Assembly (NCBI GenBank): GCA_037974665.1
Contig: CM075773.1
Coordinates: forward strand, 32,622,853-32,686,852
DNA: 64,000 bases
Source: Ehretia macrophylla
Lineage: Eukaryota > Streptophyta > Magnoliopsida > Boraginales > Ehretiaceae
Reading direction: 5' to 3'
Positions 31,835-44,714 of this stretch are shown here, piece after piece. Position numbers and translations under genes: made by a program. The notes below the pieces were generated by a model. That model was not told the DNA's origin. It searched no databases and worked only from the letters and a program-made list of their open reading frames with translations. How positions within the stretch are numbered: position 1 is the stretch's first letter; each line of letters starts with the position of its first letter.

Positions 31835-34800
31835 ATCCCCCACTTACACTAAAACCAATTACTCTAGTATCTTATACCCATCTTCTCAAGATGGTAATCA
31901 AATGACTGTTGAATCATTGTCTTAGTCAGTGGACTAGTACCGTCAACTATTGACGTTATTTACTGCATAATATCATTTTCTCCACAATCTCTTATTGATG
32001 TGGCAATGCCTCTTTAATGCTCTTGGATCTCTAGTGAGACCTAGGTTCTTTAACTTGCGCTACAACTCCATTATCGTCACAGCACTACCTGTCTGACTTA
32101 ATGAAAAGAACCATCCTTAGTTCAGTTACGAACTCCTAGATCCAAATCGCTTCCTCTTGTTACATCTGATGCAACGATGCACTAAACCTCTAGAATTTAC
32201 ATTTGTACCAATATTTGGAACCTTTCCAAATAATTGTTCTTTCGTTATAGGTGAGTTTAAACCCAGATATGGATTTCCAATAATCCATTTCAGACTCTCA
32301 ACCTGAAACTGTAAAACTTTAAATTTTACCTTTCTCCGTATACCAATAACATTTTCCAGTGCTTCTCAAGTACTTAAGAATGTTCTTGATTGCTTTCCAA
32401 TGTTCCCAACCTGGATTAGACAGACATCCACTCATAACACTTATAGCATTTATGATATCATGTCTTTGTACACAATCATGACGTATATAAGATTCTTAAT
32501 TGCTGCAGCACTTAGAACCTTATGTGTCCAGTCTCTCTCTCTTTAGCAGTCGTAGGACTCACAGCCCTAGAGAGATAAACATCATGTGTTAAAAGAAAAC
32601 AATCATCTTTTAGAACCTGTGTATATGTTAAACACCTTTAACACCCTTTTGGAAAAACTCATTAATCTTTTTGATCTATCGCTATAGATCAATTTCCAAA
32701 GATTTAAGCGGATTATCACAAAATTTACTTGGAGAAATTATTTGAATAACTAGACCTACTTGTGTAGTCAAGATTCATCTTCATTCTCAATAAAGTCAAT
32801 TGAATGTTCTAGATTCTTTAGGCTTGGTTAAGTCCATAAATGGACCCTTTTAGTTTACACTCTATGTGACTCATCACTGGACTCAAAACATATTGACAAT
32901 CCCATATTAATGTCTTCATTAATGAAGTCATTATGGAATGTTATTTTGACATCCTTCTATCATATCTCATAACAGTAGTGTGCAACTATGACCAATAAAT
33001 CATAATGAATTTAAACAATTGGTGAAAAGATTTCATCATAGTCAACTCCTTGCCTATGACAATAATCTTTTACCATTTGTCCTAAAGGTCTCCACCTTTA
33101 TTCATTTAAGATCTTATGGCCTCAAGACATTTAAGCTTATGTCAAACATAGCTATTTATAACTGACAAAAATCTTCAACATGATTATTGTCATCTTACTA
33201 ATCTGGAAAAATGTGACATAATCAAATGATCTTGGATTGGATTTTCTAGAATCAAATCTTAGATTTGACTCGGGTTAGCTGGTTGTATCTTGTTCTCTCA
33301 AATCCTATATGAAGTACTTGAGATTAATTTGGAAGTGACCTTGTCCAAGAGATGGACTGCTATAAAGAGAATATAGTCTCACAGGCTAAATTATAAATCA
33401 ACATAGTTTATCAATTACAGACCATGTCCAACAAAGTTCAACCCATTCTCTCCAACACTTCATCAAGCATTGGAATACCAGAAGGAGTTAATAAAGTAAC
33501 TATGTTATTTTCCTTTGAGATACTATTAGAAATTGAAGCTAAGAACTCTCCATGATCTCATTATTGAGACTTACTTCTCATTTTTAGTTTTGATTTACTA
33601 CATTAATTATGAATTCTTTGAACTCTTCAAATGGTTCAGATATACACTTATGACAATCATAAGTATAAGGTAGCTAAATCCTTATTGGACTATTGCGCCA
33701 AATGGCCCATATACATCCCTATGTATAAAACCCTAAATATTTGTGGTCATTTGACTTTGTCCTACAAAGGGTGATTTGATCATTTTTTAAAACACAAGAT
33801 TCACGTGTGGGGAATGTCCCGGGGCCTCAAGCGCTTACCAGTCCTTCATTCTCCAATTGTGTGATTCTTGTTTCTCTTCTATGATCTAATCGTAAGTGCC
33901 ACGATAATCTAGAGTTATCAGTATCTCTAAATCTCTCATATTACTCGTTTATCTGTCATTATCCATATAAGACTTTATTCATTAATTTACTAGTGTCATC
34001 TCATTTATTTTTCAAATAAATGAAACACATGAACAACAATTATTCTAAAATTAATGAACACCCAGATGGGTAAACGAGACGACGAGATGTTTTTATAGAG
34101 GACATCCATTCCTATTCAAACTCTTTGAAGTCCTTTGGATTTTCCTCTATTACTAGTTCCCCTTTCTTGTAGTAGAAATAATTATCAATCAAGTTTCAAC
34201 TTTTCAGATCAACCCTTGATATTTGACTTTTATTTCCAAGGGTTGTGTCAAATGTATTCACATGGAAAATCCATTATGAATGACAAGAGAGAATTAAGAA
34301 TTGATTCTAAGGATTAAATTTGTTTGCATATGATAAACCATGAATAAACTCATGGACTCAAGACACTCATCCTGAGAACACATGTTCTCAAATCAATTCC
34401 TCCAGTTATTCTTTGTTTGGAACAATTTTCTAGATATCTCATATCTACCATTAGATATCTCATATCTAGTTGTCCTATCTTACTTACTTCACAAGTCTTG
34501 TAAGTAATTAATGATGGATACATTATCCATGCTCTCTTGCTTCTTTTTGACAACTTATTTTGGGCATCTAGAACGTGAATGATTTTCTCAGATTTGAGAA
34601 CAATTTTCAAAAACATTGAGCTAGTCATCGAAGTTTGGTCTAGTCAAAATAGAAGGTTGGGTTTATCATCCGATATTATATTTAGGCAATAATTTCTAAG
34701 GATGTTAGATAATTATATTATTAACCATTTGATTTGGGTCTTTAAATCAAACAATAACCCCCACTAAATTTTTCGAATCTCACACTTCCCTAGTGGAAAA

Positions 34801-37520
34801 CGGAAAAACAATAAGATGTTTTTTTAGTGGAATTGGGGGCCCATTCATTTTAACCCACCTTACATTTTAGATTTTTGGCGAAGTTAAAACAAATAGGTGA
34901 ATAACCTCTTATTCAATTATCTCATACAAATTCTAATTTGTTCTTGTCTCCAATCATTTCGACCTCACATTATAGATTTTTGGTCTCCAAGATTGTTTAA
35001 GTTAAACCCATTATCCTGGAAATTTGGATCAATGCAATACCGACACCTCACATGATAGATTTTTGGTTGCCAGTAAGAATCCAAATTTTCCACATCTCAT
35101 GCTTATAGAGACTTAGTTCATATGTTGATACAAATAAATAACCCTTATCTGTCCATAGCCAGCTACTTACTTGCCCAACACATAAACTAATCTACGATAA
35201 CAGAAGAAAATGATATAATCTTCTCAAGACTACATCATTATTAACTTAATATTTAATTTGAGAAGGTTTGCTGGTCTTTAATTTAGGTCTCACTTTTCAC
35301 ATGCTTCTAATTTCAATTTATCGCATAAATAAAATAGAAACATAGATGCATTCATCATATATTTATCGCATAAATAAATAAATAAATGCATAAAATAAAA
35401 TGAGATGATCATGGACTAGGAGCATTATCAACCCGAGCCACCGGGTTGAATTCCTAAATCAAATAAATGGCCCACATGATAGATTCATGGGCTGCTCCTC
35501 CTCGGCTTCACAAAACTCTTTTCGCGAACTGGGCCCACCAACTCTTGATGTCATCATCTTGATCTTCTATTATATTTATGTACATTGATTTCTAATCTAG
35601 TGGGGATACATAAATGGAAATAGGGGTTTTATATTTTTAAAACGGGGATAAGAGGCTTGGCATGCAAGCCCATTTTAAAATATTACATAAAATCCATAAT
35701 GGGTAAATAAATAAAATAATGACATTCATGCATTCATTCATTCATCCATTCTACATATAAGACTAGTCCATGATCACCCACATACATAGCAAATAATAAA
35801 GAAAAGTAATTCACGAATATAGCACAATTAATTTCCAGATTATATTAGGTTTATCCAATTAATAAACACCTTTATTAATTTGGATCCTTAAATATCTCAT
35901 ATTTAAATAAATATAATCACATTATATTTATAGTAATTAGTTAATAAATAATTTATTAATTAACTACAAGTATAGCACAATTAAATTTTCTAATATAAAC
36001 TCTTTATATTAGTTTTTCCAATTTAATAAACTCTTTATTAAATTTATTATATTTAATAAACTCTTTATTAAATTCATTCCATAAATATCTCATATTTATA
36101 AAATATAAATATAATCAAATTATATTTAATAATTAATAAACTATTTATTAACTTAAAGTGTCAAATATTATTGTGGGCTCCTTTAATTATTTGTCAAACA
36201 ATATAATCAAAACTTAGTCCAAAATAATAAAATAAAAGTTCAACTCTTATTTTGTTTTAGTCCAAGTCCAAGAAAAAAAAAATAGCCCAATTCGGACATT
36301 AACATTAGTCCACACTAATCTTATTTAGTCCGAATTCAACTTGGCCCACTATGGACCACTAAAGGAGTCCATGCTAATTTTAAAACCAATTTTTAAAATA
36401 GCCCAGATCAGACAATAAAAAGTCCAACTATTTTATTAAAGTCTGGATCAAAATCAGCCCAAGTCAAAAATGCCCATTAGCTTAAAGAAAAGGAAAAACT
36501 TTAACATGTTAATTGGAAGCCCAATCCAATTAAAATTTTTAAAGAAAAACCAAAAGAAAATAACTCAATCCTTATTGGGTATTGGGTCGGTCCAGACCTT
36601 AACCGGTTCGGATCTGGATCCAGATCCAGACCCAAACCAGGGTCTGAACCCTAACCCAAAAAAAACATTTTTTTTTCTTCCTGCACTGCCACCTCCACCC
36701 CCTTTCCCTTCTTCCTTTCTGCCATGGCTGCACCTTGGAGCCATGGAACAAGCATCCAGTCGCGACAGACACCATGGTTGTCGCGACTCTTCAGCCTCCA
36801 TGGTCGCGAGGACAAGCTCCTCGCAGCCATGGTGGCTGCTGTGTTGAGCCGCGATGAACACCTCGCGACTCTTCACCTCGTAGCCACGAGAGCTGCGAGG
36901 CTTCTCGCGACTTCTCAGCCACGAGTGCCTTGCGGCTCCGCGATGGCCACGGCCACGAGACTGATTCTCGCGGCTATGGCTGTGGCTGGGATAGCCATCT
37001 GAGTCCTGAGGACTCCTCCTCACGACTCAGGTTGACCATGGCAGCGGCACCACTATAGTGGTCTGCCGCTGCCAATGAAGAAGAAGGAGGTGGTAAAATA
37101 TATATATATATATTTTATTTCTGAAAACAACTTCAAAAAAATGAAAAACAGTCCCAAAACTAATTTTGAACAGTTTTTCAAAACAGATCTAAATAATTGT
37201 AAAACACTTTTACATATTATAAAAATAGTTTTGTTTATTAAAAACATAAAATAGTTTTATAAAACAGTTTCTATAAAACTATTTCATACAGGAAATAAAA
37301 CAATTTCATAAAACCCTTTTATGAAACTAATTCAAAAGAAAAACTCTGAGGCTACTATTTAATCTAATTAAATTAATGGGCATCTAAAATTAACAGATCA
37401 ACATCCATTAATTCTAACACATAATTTCACAAACTATCAATTGACACTATTAATTGTGCTATATTATATGCCATAATCAAATAACCACGTAAAAGGCATG
37501 AACAGTGGCTCTGATACCAC
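31835..37520 (-). pseudogene. Z interior, decayed gag-pol
   Basis: No long open frame survives. Copia RT and RNase H resemblance is visible in patches on the minus strand between about 32000 and 33800; gag is not recognisable. The interior is strongly AT-rich except for the block at 36590-37080. Fossil with many breaks. Confidence 0.6.
36590..37080. other. GC-rich block in the leader/gag end of Z
   Basis: About 490 bases of GC-rich, simple-patterned sequence (repeated GCCATGG, CTCGCGAC, CAGATCCAGACCC), bounded by very AT-rich DNA. Open frames exist on both strands, as expected from composition. Its position, just inside the primer-binding site of Z, suggests leader or captured sequence. I recognise no gene in it. 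Confidence 0.45.
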
Positions 37521-38994
37521 TATTGGGAATCGTGCATGGTATTTTAAAAAATTTATAATTAAATAAAACGCAGCGGAAATAATTAATAATACTCATGCAT
37601 CCGTTCATGGCTAATTACTTAGATTACATACATGCATAATAATCAACTATTAATTACGCATAAAGATTTTAGGATTACCTTTCTAGTGACGAATTTGTTG
37701 TAAAATCTGAACAATCCAAAGCTCCCCAATTGTGAAGCATCCGAAAGTATCCACACAGAATCTGCACCCTTAATTGTATTTCACCCCCACTAGGTTTCTA
37801 GATAAATCCTACATATTATTCTGACTATGATTTTTGTGCTAGCTAAACCTGTGTCAGAATATTACATTATATAGGAAACATACATGACCTAGGGCCACTA
37901 TGGGTCAGTCTTAAACAGACCAGTCTTGGACTCATAATTACCGGACCAATATCAAGTTACTACAAGCCCAGTTAAATTAATATTAGGACGATCCTAAAAT
38001 TAATTTAATCTTTTCTCTAATCCAATTAATCTGCAAATTCCATTTGTGTGTGACCTATCGGGTTCATAATTAATTGACAGCGAAATAATATTAATCTAAT
38101 TAATATTTAATTGAACTCTTCTAATTTAATTCTCGGAAGTCGTGAGTGATACCTAGCAGTATATCACAACTACCCAACTAATAATGAAGTGAAATTCTAC
38201 AAACTCTTAGTAATTATTATGCAACTAATTCATTCTGTCTGAATCATCCCGATTGAGCCAGAGTCATGGATAGGGTCGTCAAACTCTATTACTCAATCAT
38301 ATGTCCAAATGTATTTAATCAGTAACTTAAGAATAATACGTGAAACGACTTCCACTATTCTACCTCGGCCAAGGATTTCTAGTTACTCGATTAATAGATC
38401 GCATAGGATCCCTAATTGATAGATTCCATATCTACACGCACCTATCTCCATGCCGGAATAGATCGTAACCACTGAGTACATTATCCAATCATTAATGAGG
38501 ACTAGCTTTATTGCACCAGCAAATCACGTTATCCCTAACATAAGATAATCGTGGTGTCTTAGGTCTAAGGACTTAATTGCACCATTACACTATACAACGA
38601 ATTATTGATCATTCCATGTAATTCATTGTATTAGCGGTCATGTCCAGTCACTTGTTCTCAACAAGTACTTATACATCTACCCTTACGATACGAGACTAAT
38701 CGCCCAAATCAATATCTCATATTATTTGGATAGTAGACTGTAATCCAATCTTTCCGGATAAATCAATGCCCAATTAATTTATCCTACAATCGATGACTAT
38801 TTTAGAATATATTTATGAATATAGATTCTGTCACTCATATTCTTACTCTTAAGGATAGAATCTATAAATATTATTCTAGTGACTCTTATTTAAATAATTA
38901 ATCGCATTAATTATATTTAAATAATCTGCCCACATTAAATAAATAATATAATTATTATGTCATAAAATTGATATTTAAGGCATATAATCCAACA
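37521..38994 (-). repeat. 5' LTR of Z
   Basis: 1474 bp, homologous to 29505-31834 without the nested element. The primer-binding site lies immediately left (37508-37520, minus strand). Confidence 0.85.
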
Positions 38995-39827
38995 ACATCA
39001 CTACTTCGGCTCAATGTTTGTAAATTGATAATGAATGTGTTTTTTTATTTTTATTTTTATTTTTTTGATCAACCGAGAAAAGGCTTAGGGAATTTGGGGA
39101 TTTGAATCCATTAGATATCCCACAAGCGGTTAACTATACACGTGTGTTTCATAATTTGTACCTGTGAAAGATATAATTTTCGAGATTAATATTTTTTTAT
39201 AATATTTTAAGTGATTTAAAATAATTTAATCATTTCTTGAATAAAATAATTAAATAAACAGATACATTACTTCTCTTGAGATTCTGAAATGAGCCTCTAC
39301 ATACTTGGATGACTGGCTGTTTCTTTCATAATAATGCATGGATGTATCACGACTAGTAATACAAAGTTGTAATTATGTTGGTCAATTTATCTAGTAAGAC
39401 TTCACCACTAGTCTTAGACGAATTGTCATTTATTTATAATTGTGATTCTATTAGAATTAATGAAGTTAGTGTAGTAGTTTTTTGTTTTTCGTTATAATAA
39501 AAGTATTCATTTTCTAGCTTTGCAAGTGAACGATTTTAATAATTTTAAATGAGTATTGGCGAGACTTAAACTCATGACATATACTCTATTATAATATTAC
39601 ATTATCACCTTATTTAAATGTTTGAACGGTTAGACAAATGTTTCTTATATTATCTATATGTAATGGGTTGGGTTGAATAAAGCCCAATTTCAACCATGCT
39701 GAGCTTGATTCAAGTGTTAATGTGTTGAGCATGTGCCAACCCAACCCAAATATGCCCTGGGGGCATCACTTTAGTAATAATTGTTTCGTTTAATAGATAC
39801 TAAAGGAAAATGTTGCCTTTTTTTTTT
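38995..39827. other. Intergenic, nothing recognised
   Basis: AT-rich flank between Z and the Pack-MULE-like element. No coding or repeat ends recognised; CCAACCCAACCC words near 39740 are isolated. Confidence 0.4.
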
Positions 39828-41175
39828 GGGTAAATAGCTCCAGACCTTTTTATGGTGGGTCGTAAGTGCGTAGGATCCCCTTGGGGTTACAAAATCCCCT
39901 CCAAACCCCCTATGGTCTATGCCGCATTGCACATGACCCCCTCTGTTAAATATTTTGTCACTTTTGACATGATGTGTAATATACGCGCATGAAGTACGAT
40001 TTTTATTAATTTTTAACGTATTTAACAATAAAATAATAACAATAATTGAAAAAAAAATTAAAAAGAAAAGAAATGGAAACAGTCAACGTCGTCGTCTTCT
40101 TCTTCTTCTCTGATGACGACGACTCATCATCAACATCACTGACGGCGACGACTCGTCATCAACAATCAACGTCGTGTTCTTCTTCTAATTCGTTTGTCAA
40201 TCAAACATACCAATGCCTATAACGACACCGAAAATTGAGTAGTCTGCGTGCAAAGTACTGTGCAAGTGGTGTTAATTGGTCAAGTGCTTGTGTCGGTGGT
40301 ATATATGGGCTGGTTCGTGGGTCATGGTTTGGTCGTGTGTTGCACGGTTGAAGGGAGGCGCACGCGATCTGAAACTCTCCTTCTCTGTCTGCATAGACTT
40401 CAGGAATCGCACGAAGAAAACCATCCCTTTTGGGTATTTTGGTAATGCTATTCATTTCTCAGCATTGACACTAGATGGAGAAGACTTGAAGGGTGATGAC
40501 AGACTAGGCAATGTTGCATTGCTTGTGCATCAGCATGTGAAAGACATTAAAGAAGAAGAGTTTCGGTCATCAATGGCTTGGCTGGAATTGCGAAAGGGAA
40601 AAAACAATGGGCAATATCCTTCACCATTTAGGATGTACAGCGTTGAACTAACGTGTGTGAGTATGGAAAACATGATTGACTCACAGGAGAGTGCTGATGA
40701 TTCCTTGATGTATGCAGCCATGTTTAAGAAAGATGGTGATGTTAGATTAGTGTGCCGAGATGATGTTGATAAATGTGGTTGAATTGTTGAAAATTGTTGT
40801 GATGATGTTTGTCAGATTTTATGGCCTGTTGTGGAGAGAGAAAGAGTTGGTTTAAGGATAATTTAATTTCCCGCTGGGTGGGGGAGGGGCCGGGGGGTTG
40901 TTAGGGAAGATGACATTATTATTATTTAAAAAAAAAAAAAAGTATTTTGGTCAATAAACACACTTATTTTATTGACAAAATTATTAAAAACGGATCCAAG
41001 TTGCAATAAGTGCGTGTGTGCTACACATTCTATCAAAAGTAACAGAAAATTTGACGGAAGGGAGCAGTGTGCACCAATAGCTAGACCACAAGGGGGTCCG
41101 GATGAGATTTTTTTTACCCCAAGAGGGTCCTAACAACTTATACTTAACCATAGAGGGATCTGGTGCTATTTACCC
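39828..41175. mobile_element. Pack-MULE-like element carrying a BAHD acyltransferase fragment
   Basis: A 1348-bp element with long terminal inverted repeats of about 190 bp. The left end GGGTAAATAGCTCCAGACC and the reverse complement of the right end GGGTAAATAGCACCAGATC continue in parallel (CCTCTATGG..., CACTTTTGA / TACTTTTGA, CGCGCATGAAG / CACGCACTTAT). The flanks TTTTTTTTT and TTTTCTTTT allow a 9-bp duplication with one difference, but low complexity makes this weak. The centre (about 40200-40800) is GC-richer and codes for a piece of a BAHD acyltransferase. Long TIRs plus a captured host fragment are the definition of a Pack-MULE. Confidence 0.8.
40276..40782 (+). CDS. Captured BAHD acyltransferase fragment (C-terminal half)
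   Basis: A 168-residue open frame inside the Pack-MULE-like element. The block FSVCIDFRNRTKKTIPFGYF (about residues 36-55) followed by GNAIHFSA matches the central BAHD pattern (N-R ... P-x-GYFGN). The later RSSMAWLELRK and PFRMYSVELTCVSMENM match the C-terminal half, most like CER2/CER26-type members from memory. The HXXXD catalytic motif is not in this frame and no DFGWG motif is seen, so acyl-transfer activity is not expected. The frame is open for its full length; upstream BAHD-like sequence is not recognisable. The start codon is arbitrary. It may be transcribed from the element's TIR, or be a silent gene scrap. Confidence 0.65.
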   Translation: MVKCLCRWYIWAGSWVMVWSCVARLKGGARDLKLSFSVCIDFRNRTKKTIPFGYFGNAIHFSALTLDGEDLKGDDRLGNVALLVHQHVKDIKEEEFRSSMAWLELRKGKNNGQYPSPFRMYSVELTCVSMENMIDSQESADDSLMYAAMFKKDGDVRLVCRDDVDKCG

Positions 41176-41182
41176 TTTTCTT

Positions 41183-41862
41183 TTTTCTTAAACAATAGAA
41201 GTCGAGACCGAAAGTCGAAATTAAATTTTTTTATTATAATAGATCACTACTTAACATTTTCACCTCTTAGCTAGCTTAGGTGTTCCTTGTCATGGTGAAT
41301 GATCTTACAAGCTTCCTATTAGCTAGCTTGGGGTTGATCTACGATGATAATAGAATTTGTTGTCCACCTGAGGAGGGGAAATTGTACAAATAATTTCTAT
41401 TGTTTTCTCAAAATTCAAATGCATCCATATTTTTCAAAACTAGTCAATTTAATTATTATTATTATTTTTCAAAAAAAATTAAATTTATCCCTCTTATTAA
41501 AAATTAACCCTTTTAGTTCCTATTATTTCTGAAAAAATTAATTTAGCTCATACTGTTTTTCAAAAAAAATTAATTTAGTTAATGACTAAAATGAAATTTT
41601 TTGAAAAATAATATAAATTAAATTGGATAATTTTGAATAATAAAAATGAATTTAAAATTTTAAAAAAATAATAAGAATTAAACTAACTAATTTTAAACAA
41701 TAAAAACGAATTTAAAATTTTAGTAAAACAATCAGAACATTTTCGCAAATTTCTCATTAAGAAGATAAAATAATATGAATTATATGAAATACTAAGCCTT
41801 GCCGTGTTTGTGACATAACTCGTGCATGTCAGCAGTCTACGGTGTCTACCTTAGTCACCATC

Positions 41863-41893
<31 letters not shown>

Positions 41894-41952
41894 CTTCCTT
41901 TTTATTATTATTACAAGTCGCCATCTAATTTCACAAACAATACTGCAGTGAT
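41183..41952. repeat. Segmental duplicate, copy 2 (paralogue of 8008-8735)
   Basis: Direct-orientation match to 8008-8735, including the Mutator-type MITE and the sequence that on the minus strand reads ITAVLFVKLDGDL-stop. A GT microsatellite (about 41867-41878) and T-run at 41879-41893 mark a region that is T-only in copy 1. The Pack-MULE-like element lies directly against its left edge. Confidence 0.75.
41375..41754. mobile_element. Mutator-type MITE, second copy within the duplicated segment
   Basis: Same ends and flanks as 8191-8555 (left flank CACCTGAGG; right TTTCTCATTAAGAAG). The flanking duplication is more decayed than in copy 1. Shared by descent with the segmental duplication. Confidence 0.6.
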
Positions 41953-42760
41953 AATCCATAACGCGTAATGATGTGGAAGATTGTCTACCCTATTCGTTAT
42001 TTTTATTATCCATGACCTCATTTGGAGTTTTGAATTGGTCAAGACATCGACTTTCCGGTTTTTGTACAGTGTATACAGAGATCTCCTAGCAACGTGCAAA
42101 TTATGATGAAAATAATTTAAATTGTTGAACGTAAAAATCAAATAATTATATTCTCATTTCATCACCATTAACCTTTTGATAATGTTATTATATTATTAGA
42201 ATATCAAAATCTTAATTCATGTATAAAATCACAAAACACATGATCCTGATCCTGTATTAAAGAGTAGGAATATATTCAAAATTTTTGTTATGTGGGGGCT
42301 AATATCACACAACGTAATACTTATATATAAATAATTTTTTTTAGTGAGGGATAAATTTATTTTTTAACCTAAAAATACACACATTCTCGAGAAAGTTTTG
42401 AGAGGGAAGGTGCAACCCCCACTCAAATAGATGTACATCTACCCTTGTGATGGAGGCATGACTGTAGTTAATCAAATTTAAGACCTACAAGGACTGGTTC
42501 CAAAAAAATTAACTTACTAACTAATTCAAACTTTAAATGTGAACAAATCTCCGATTGGCTCTCTAAGCGCTCCACCGCAAGGCTAGCATAGTTTGCTGCA
42601 TGAGAAAAAGGACTTCCGAACGACCAAAAAGAAAAAGAAAAAAAAAAAGAAAAAAAGAGGGCTTCTGGAACTTTGAATTGGTCAGCACTTGAGACCTCCT
42701 CACTACACTTCCTCAATGTACGACCAGAAGACTAGTCCACGCAGAAAAACTCGGTTTCTT
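41953..42760. other. Intergenic with hAT MITE fragment
   Basis: Sequence at about 42290-42430 (TGTGGGGGCTAATAT ... GTGCAACCCCCACT) is a decayed relative of the hAT MITE at 4802-5307. The remainder shows an A-rich tract (42624-42655) and nothing coding. Confidence 0.45.
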
Positions 42761-42766
42761 AGTCAA
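42761..42766 (-). promoter_or_regulatory. W-box upstream of the WRKY gene
   Basis: AGTCAA, i.e. TTGACT on the minus strand, lies about 400 bases upstream of the WRKY start codon. WRKY genes are often controlled by WRKY proteins through such sites. A single hexamer is weak evidence. Confidence 0.35.
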
Positions 42767-42906
42767 ACTTCAACTCTCTAAGTAATTTCCACATCCCTTT
42801 TTGTCCTCAATCAATACCAACAAAGCTTTCTTTAAATTCAAATGCTTCACTCTCTGCTCTGCTCAGATTCACTCATCTCTCATCTTTTTACTCGCTTCTC
42901 TACTCT

Positions 42907-42913
42907 TATATAT
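42907..42913 (+). promoter_or_regulatory. TATA box of the WRKY gene
   Basis: TATATAT within CTCTTATATATGCAAC, about 254 bases upstream of the ATG. It would give a leader of roughly 220 bases. A CT-rich stretch just upstream (42850-42905) is common around plant core promoters. Confidence 0.5.
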
Positions 42914-43166
42914 GCAACATTACATGTACTAACGTTTTCTCAAAACATACTACTCTGGGGTCGAGAGAATTGCACGTATAGAGATTCAATTTAGTCCTAC
43001 CAGTATTCGTTTTTAGCCACTTTCTATCCGTTTCCTGATCCCCTGAGTTCTTAATCTTCACGGTTTTGGGTCGTATACTTCTTCAATTCCTAATGTGTAG
43101 CTTCTGAATGTGATTTTCGATTAGTATTTATCATCCGTAAAGTTTTTTACTTAAGAAGTATACTAA

Positions 43167-44678
43167 ATGGAGAGTGGCTTTAGCTGGGAATACAAGACAC
43201 TGATAGATGAGCTCACACAAGGGATGGAGCAAGCTCACCAGCTGAGTGTTCATTTGAGATCACTCTCTTCTTCTGAATCCCAAGACTTGCTTCAAAGGAT
43301 AATGTCTTCGTACGAGAAGGCTCTACAAATTCTTAACTGGAGTGGTTCAGTAGGAGAATACCAGTCTGCAGCACCAATCTCAGGTGCACCAGACTCTTCC
43401 CTTTCTGTCAATGGAAGTCCTCAAAGCGACGATTTCACTAAGGGTATCAAGGATCACCAGAACTATACTAATCTATCGAAGAAGAGGTGAATCTTTTTTC
43501 CATAATGACAATGATCTTTTATTGCCAATCAGGAATTTGTCATCTAATATTTTCATGCTCTGTTTTTGCTGCAGAAAGGCGTTAACTATGTGGACAGACC
43601 AGGTGAGAATAAGCCCGGATAATGGACTTGAAGGACCGGGAGATGACGGATATAGTTGGAGAAAGTACGGACAGAAAGACATTCTGGGAGCAAAATATCC
43701 CAGGTGATACGATTGTTCTGTGTCTCGTATTGTCTCTCAGTGGCATGTTTTGGTCCTCTTTCCTATTAATTGGAAAAAGTGATCCCAACGATTCAAGTAC
43801 AAGATACAATTAGAAATCCAACCCATAACCGTTCCTTACCCTAACGTCATAAATGTGATTTTTCCAAATTAATTAAACATAAATCGCACATAGAGACTAC
43901 ACAGGGACATGCAGGTGCAAATATGCTAGAATGACTATAACAATGAAGAATACACTACTTTACCTATCAACAAGAAAGTTGTAAGAAACACAACTCAACT
44001 TAGTGAACTTTAGTGCTCTATGCAATCTTATGCAAGTGTAGACTGTTATCTAACGTCAGGGTGTTTTGTATATGCAGAAGTTACTATAGATGTACTTACC
44101 GGCAAACGCGGAACTGTTGGGCGACAAAGCAAGTGCAAAGATCTGATGATGACCCCTCTGTATTTGAGATCACATATAAGGGAACACATACGTGCAACAT
44201 AGCCTCCATTTCAGTTCCACCACCAACATCACCAGAAAAACAAGAAGTGAAACACTGCAACTATCATGAGAACAATCACACACTGCAACTGAATCAGATG
44301 CTTATGAATCTTCGAGCAAACCTAAGAGTTGATACAGATAATTTGGAAAATAAGGAGAAGGCATTTCCCTTCTCCTTTCCTCCAACATTCACCTGTATGA
44401 CAGGTGAAAATCAAGATTACCCACTGCCAATGCTTGCCGATGATAGTCTCCTGGGAACTTATATCCCATCTTTTATCTCACCTACCACACCGGAATCAAA
44501 CTATTTCTCCTCATCTTCCTGCCAGATGAACAGGGTTGGTGAACCGGCCGACATATTCTCAGCCAATACGTCATCCACAAATTCTCCGATAATGGGGATG
44601 GAGTTCTCAATTGACCACGTGGGCCTAGATCCAAATTTTCCATTCGATACACCGGGATTTTTCACAACATCCTGCTGA
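43167..44678 (+). CDS. WRKY transcription factor, group III
   Basis: Exons 43167-43486, 43575-43703 and 44078-44678 give a 349-residue protein. The WRKY domain spans about residues 130-190: SWRKYGQKDILGAKYPR, then a C2HC zinc finger C155-X7-C163-X23-H187-X-C189, the signature of group III. The intron in the codon for Arg150 after KYP is the conserved WRKY-domain intron. The N-terminal region (LIDELTQGMEQAHQLSVHL) matches the conserved N-terminal part of WRKY30/41/46/53-type members. The C-terminal part is Ser/Pro/Asn-rich and acidic. It acts in the nucleus on W-box DNA; family members serve defence, senescence and abiotic stress. The gene appears intact and converges on the DUF3593 gene. Confidence 0.93.
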
Positions 44679-44714
44679 AACAAATTCAAATAGATAATAA
44701 TGAAGAAAAATAAT

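Larger units (their letters stand above)
29505..38994 (-). mobile_element. Retroelement Z: old long-LTR Ty1/Copia
   Basis: LTRs at 29505-31834 (about 1.48 kb without a nested element) and 37521-38994 (1474 bp) bracket a ~5.7 kb interior. The primer-binding site TGGTATCAGAGCC reads on the minus strand next to the right LTR, and a polypurine tract (AAGTGGGGGAT) next to the left one, so Z is on the minus strand. The flanks GCATC and ACATC look like a 5-bp target duplication with one difference. Patches resemble Copia pol, e.g. SNPGWEHWKAIKNILKYLRS near 32350-32450. The interior is heavily broken, with many interruptions; LTR divergence looks like several percent. The primer-proximal end holds a GC-rich block. 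Confidence 0.8.

Noticed and set aside
36565-37023. 152-residue minus-strand frame, Arg/Ser/Gly-rich, and overlapping plus-strand frames
   Set aside because: All arise from the GC-rich repetitive block in retroelement Z, where stop codons are rare by composition on both strands.
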